Source: an uncultured bacterium (GTDB lineage Bacteria; Pseudomonadota; Gammaproteobacteria; Burkholderiales; Burkholderiaceae_D). From it: a DNA stretch of 7,684 bases. Within the stretch, counting starts at the first letter, position 1; each line of letters opens with the position of its first letter. Below the pieces are notes generated by a model that saw only the letters and a program-made list of their open reading frames with translations, had not been told where the DNA came from and searched no databases. Positions 4,934 to 7,684 of the stretch are shown here, in pieces. The position numbers and the translations under genes were made by a program. The stretch is taken from positions 1 to 7,684 of the forward strand of contig CAIQLE010000372.1 in assembly GCA_903872555.1 (NCBI GenBank). The letters run 5' to 3'.

Positions 4934-7684
4934 TTAGCCGAGCAGCTTCAGTACCGACTGCATACTCGAGTTAGCTTGCGCTAATACGGCGGTTGCTGCC
5001 TGCTGCATGATCTGGTTCTTCGCCATTTCGGTTGAAGCTGCTGCGTAATCCGCATCTTCAATCTGACTGCGGGATGCCGATGAATTCATGGACACATTGC
5101 TCAGATTGTCCATCGCATACTGCAGACGGTTCATCACTGCGCCCATATTGGCACGATTCGCATTGACCTTGTCCATCGCACTGTCAAGCTTGACCAGCAC
5201 AGAAGTGGCACCCGCCGCAGAGCGAATATTGTTCGTATCAGGGTACAGAACCTTGGCGCTGTTGAATGTGATCGTAGCGCCTGGTTCACCGGTGACACCA
5301 TCGGCACCACCCAGACCAAATTCATTCGCATCCGGCACTTTTGAGCTGTCAAACCAGAGCGAGAGATTGCGACCGGACTCTCCGGTTGAAAGCGAGATAC
5401 CATAACCGTTATCTGTTGCCGTCACACCCGTATCAGCACGTGCCGCATTCAGGGCAGACACAACTGCCTCACGGCGCTGAACTTCAGGCGTTTTGGAGGA
5501 AGTCAGGTCAATCGCAAAATCGACTTTGACTTCAACACCATTCACATACAGGCTTTGCGTGCCCGCTGTCAGATGGGTCGTCGTCATGTTGGCGGTCGTA
5601 GTCACTGTGCCGGGATTATCCACGTCACCCGTGATTGAACCTGTAATCGGGCCGCCCTTACCAAAGTCAGCCAGATCAATCGTGATCAGCTGGCCAGCGG
5701 TTGCGCCGACCTGGAAAGCCAGGCGACCTGTGCGCGGCGGCGACATCTTGCCATCCGCATCATTAACCACACCACCAAAACTACCTTCCTGGAAACCCAG
5801 GGCAGTAAAGTTGCTTTCATCTTTGTAGCCATTCACGCCTGGAGTTACAGTGAATTCTGTCGGCGAGGACAACTCAACGCGACCATACACGGTGCTTGCT
5901 GTGTTGCTGGTAGCTGTTGCCGTATCGACTGAGCTGACACCAGCTACAGGCGTACTGCCATCTAAACCGAGGCCAAAATTATCAGCGGTCAGCGTGCTGT
6001 CAAACCAAACCGACAGATTACGGCCATCAACCGTCTTCAGGCTGAGTGCGCCGGTCTGAGTTTTTTCAGCGACGACGCCATGCGAACCTGTCAGTGCATT
6101 CACTTTACTGACAACTTCATCAACACGTTCACCGGCGGTACTGCCTGCCGAAAAATTGACGCTGACATCAACACCATTGATGAACAGGCTTTGCATACCT
6201 GTGCCTGCTCCGCGCACCGTGGTGTTACCTGTTGCTTCGGCACCCACCGCGGTGGCTTTCACACCGGTGACATCGGCCACACGATTGATCGCCGCAGCAA
6301 TCGAAATCGCGCTGCCGGCAGCGGCGCTGGTATCAGAAATCGTGCTGGATGCTTTATCGTCTATGGTGCGGCTGCCAGGGACAGCGATGCCATTGATGAC
6401 CAGATCACCTTCCTTGAGCGTCTTGATAGCTGAAGAATCCGTGACTTCAGCACGCGAACCCATCACCTGACTGGAAATATTGTCAGCAAAATTCGTTGTC
6501 GTCAGACGTGCACGCGCTACATCACCCGTTGCCGTAGAAGTCAGTTTGATACCCTGCTCCACCTTCGATTCGAGCGAATAAGTGCCGCTTTGTACGCCAT
6601 AACGCAAGCCTGTACGGGCTGAAAAATCGGTATCGCTGGAGGTCAGATTCTGGAAGGTCACTTCAATATTGCGACCATCTTCTGCCACCAGACGAACACC
6701 CTGAGCGTCATTCTGTGTATCGATTGCTTTCACACCGGTCTTGGCCGTCATGAAGTTAATCGCAGCGACTGTAGCAGCACGCGATTCACGCGCATTGTTC
6801 AAAACAGTCGTGATGCGCGGAATCGAGAATCCATTGATAGTCAAATCACCACTCACCACCGAAGCGCCCGACATAGCCGAGCCATGCATCTCGTTCGGAT
6901 TCACAACCGCGGTCACACCCGTCTGGGCGGACTTGGAATTAATGGCTGCTGCGATGGCGATCGATGAGCCGCCCGCATTATTACTCGGTGAAACCTTGTC
7001 ATCGCTGGCATACGAAGCGCCGATATTGACGCCGTTGATCAACAGATCACCTGATTTCAGCGCAGGAATGCTGCCAGACACGTCGACCGACAGAGTCGCA
7101 GTGCGACTGGTCAGATCTGCGACAGCCCCATTCACATCCTTGAATACATAGCTCAGATCACCCGAAATAACGGTTGCATTGGCAGTACCTGCAGTTGCCA
7201 GGAAGGTGACTTTGCCCGTGGTCGGATCAACCGATCCATCCATCGTAGTGGTCACGCCGTCATTGGCCAGGAAGCTGGCTGTGACTGTCGAGCCATCGGT
7301 TGAAAAACTCAGTGCACCACTCTTCAGGAAGGCACCCGGTGCTGCAATAGTTTCAGTCGTATCAGAAATCGCCGGCAGAGTTTCCTCCGCTGCAGTCAGC
7401 ACTGAGACACCTGTCGCGGTGACTGTTCCTTCATCCACATTGCCTTCAGATGCAGCATAGGACATCGTGACAACACCACCACTGGAACTGATGCTGCGGC
7501 CAGAGTTGGCCGAGAAAGTCGAACCTCTGAGAGCTGCTGCCAGACTATCTGCAATAGCCGTTGATGTATCGCCACTTGAGAAACTCACGGTCACACCACC
7601 GAAAGTCACGCTGCCGTCAGCGGTCGCATCGGCGCTGAAACTGATGGTCTGCTGCTCACCCGCTGTCGCACCGCCCACGGTACG
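4934..7684 (-). CDS. fliC: Giant flagellin, filament subunit (N-terminus beyond right edge)
   Basis: Flagellin polymerises into the filament after export through the flagellar type III apparatus. The frame is open from the right edge to the TAA at 4934, 917 codons. The last 100 or so residues are a standard flagellin D1/D0 C-terminus: LDSAMDKVNANRANMGAVMN, then RSQIEDADYAAASTEMAKNQ and an end in QSVLKLLG. Before this lies a Thr/Ser/Ala/Gly-rich surface region with repeated ING motifs of the flagellin hook type, for example LLINGVNI, LTINGFSI, LVINGIAV, LFINGVDV and LYVNGVEV. No cysteine is visible. Typical flagellins have 270-600 residues. Since the N-terminal D0/D1 part is not yet included, the full protein probably exceeds 1,000. 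The alternative FlgL is less likely given the C-terminus. The GTG at 7678 is internal, not the real start. Its promoter lies outside the window. Confidence 0.95.
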   Translation of the reverse strand, partial: RTVGGATAGEQQTISFSADATADGSVTFGGVTVSFSSGDTSTAIADSLAAALRGSTFSANSGRSISSSGGVVTMSYAASEGNVDEGTVTATGVSVLTAAEETLPAISDTTETIAAPGAFLKSGALSFSTDGSTVTASFLANDGVTTTMDGSVDPTTGKVTFLATAGTANATVISGDLSYVFKDVNGAVADLTSRTATLSVDVSGSIPALKSGDLLINGVNIGASYASDDKVSPSNNAGGSSIAIAAAINSKSAQTGVTAVVNPNEMHGSAMSGASVVSGDLTINGFSIPRITTVLNNARESRAATVAAINFMTAKTGVKAIDTQNDAQGVRLVAEDGRNIEVTFQNLTSSDTDFSARTGLRYGVQSGTYSLESKVEQGIKLTSTATGDVARARLTTTNFADNISSQVMGSRAEVTDSSAIKTLKEGDLVINGIAVPGSRTIDDKASSTISDTSAAAGSAISIAAAINRVADVTGVKATAVGAEATGNTTVRGAGTGMQSLFINGVDVSVNFSAGSTAGERVDEVVSKVNALTGSHGVVAEKTQTGALSLKTVDGRNLSVWFDSTLTADNFGLGLDGSTPVAGVSSVDTATATSNTASTVYGRVELSSPTEFTVTPGVNGYKDESNFTALGFQEGSFGGVVNDADGKMSPPRTGRLAFQVGATAGQLITIDLADFGKGGPITGSITGDVDNPGTVTTTANMTTTHLTAGTQSLYVNGVEVKVDFAIDLTSSKTPEVQRREAVVSALNAARADTGVTATDNGYGISLSTGESGRNLSLWFDSSKVPDANEFGLGGADGVTGEPGATITFNSAKVLYPDTNNIRSAAGATSVLVKLDSAMDKVNANRANMGAVMNRLQYAMDNLSNVSMNSSASRSQIEDADYAAASTEMAKNQIMQQAATAVLAQANSSMQSVLKLLG
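5309..5557 (-). repeat. Flagellin surface module, copy B
   Basis: The encoded segment begins SLYVNGVEVKVDF and ends GRNLSLWFDS...EFGLGG. It is a diverged duplicate of the module at 5969-6190. At DNA level, 5529-5558 matches 6165-6194 at 25 of 30 positions. The copies contain the only two tryptophans I see in the visible flagellin (VWFDS/LWFDS). Confidence 0.7.
5969..6190 (-). repeat. Flagellin surface module, copy A
   Basis: The encoded segment begins SLFINGVDVSVNF and ends GRNLSVWFDS...NFGLGL, the same layout as copy B at 5309-5557. A third, more distant relative (INGFSIP ... GRNIEVTF) is encoded at about 6655-6847, which points to growth of the surface domain by module duplication. Confidence 0.7.

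Noticed and set aside
7676..7678. GTG as the start of the flagellin
   Set aside because: The frame continues open to the window edge, and the protein would lack the N-terminal D0/D1 domains required for filament assembly.

Overview
The window is part of a flagellar gene cluster, and every gene I can support is on the minus strand, so transcription runs from high to low coordinates. Base composition looks moderate (about half G+C, by eye). The order flagellin, FlrC/FleR-type sigma-54 activator, fliE, fliF matches polar-flagellum clusters of Gram-negative bacteria that use the sigma-54 hierarchy (Vibrio flrC-fliE-fliF, Pseudomonas fleR-fliE-fliF). Protein style suggests a proteobacterium, probably a betaproteobacterium near Burkholderiales/Oxalobacteraceae. 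That placement is inference only.

In order of transcription: (1) 7684-4934 is the 3' part of a very large flagellin. At least 917 codons are visible, the N-terminus lies beyond the right edge, and the variable region is built from repeated 'ING'-type modules before a normal flagellin C-terminus. (2) After a 97-nt gap comes a compact three-gene unit, 4836-3627, joined by two 4-bp ATGA overlaps: a 77-residue two-helix membrane protein, an 80-residue four-cysteine protein, and an exported Sel1-repeat protein that could be a motor accessory factor. (3) The 176-nt intergenic stretch 3451-3626 holds a consensus sigma-54 promoter lying within or between two palindromes that share the half-site GAAAC/GTTTC. 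(4) This promoter feeds a sigma-54 activator with a GTG start and a receiver-like domain that has lost its phosphorylation site, then fliE (18-nt gap) and fliF (35-nt gap, open at the left edge).

Working model: the sigma-54 activator opens its own promoter and those of other mid-class flagellar operons. FliE and FliF, made from the same transcript, start assembly of the MS ring and rod. The flagellin supplies the filament, and the three-gene unit may add membrane and periplasmic accessory functions. The least ordinary parts are the promoter palindromes, especially a 41-bp one whose loop falls at the predicted transcription start, the phosphorylation-blind activator without an adjacent kinase, the uncharacterised three-gene unit and the giant flagellin. 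I saw no RNA genes, CRISPR arrays, insertion sequences or plus-strand genes. No gene-free stretch exceeds 300 bases.
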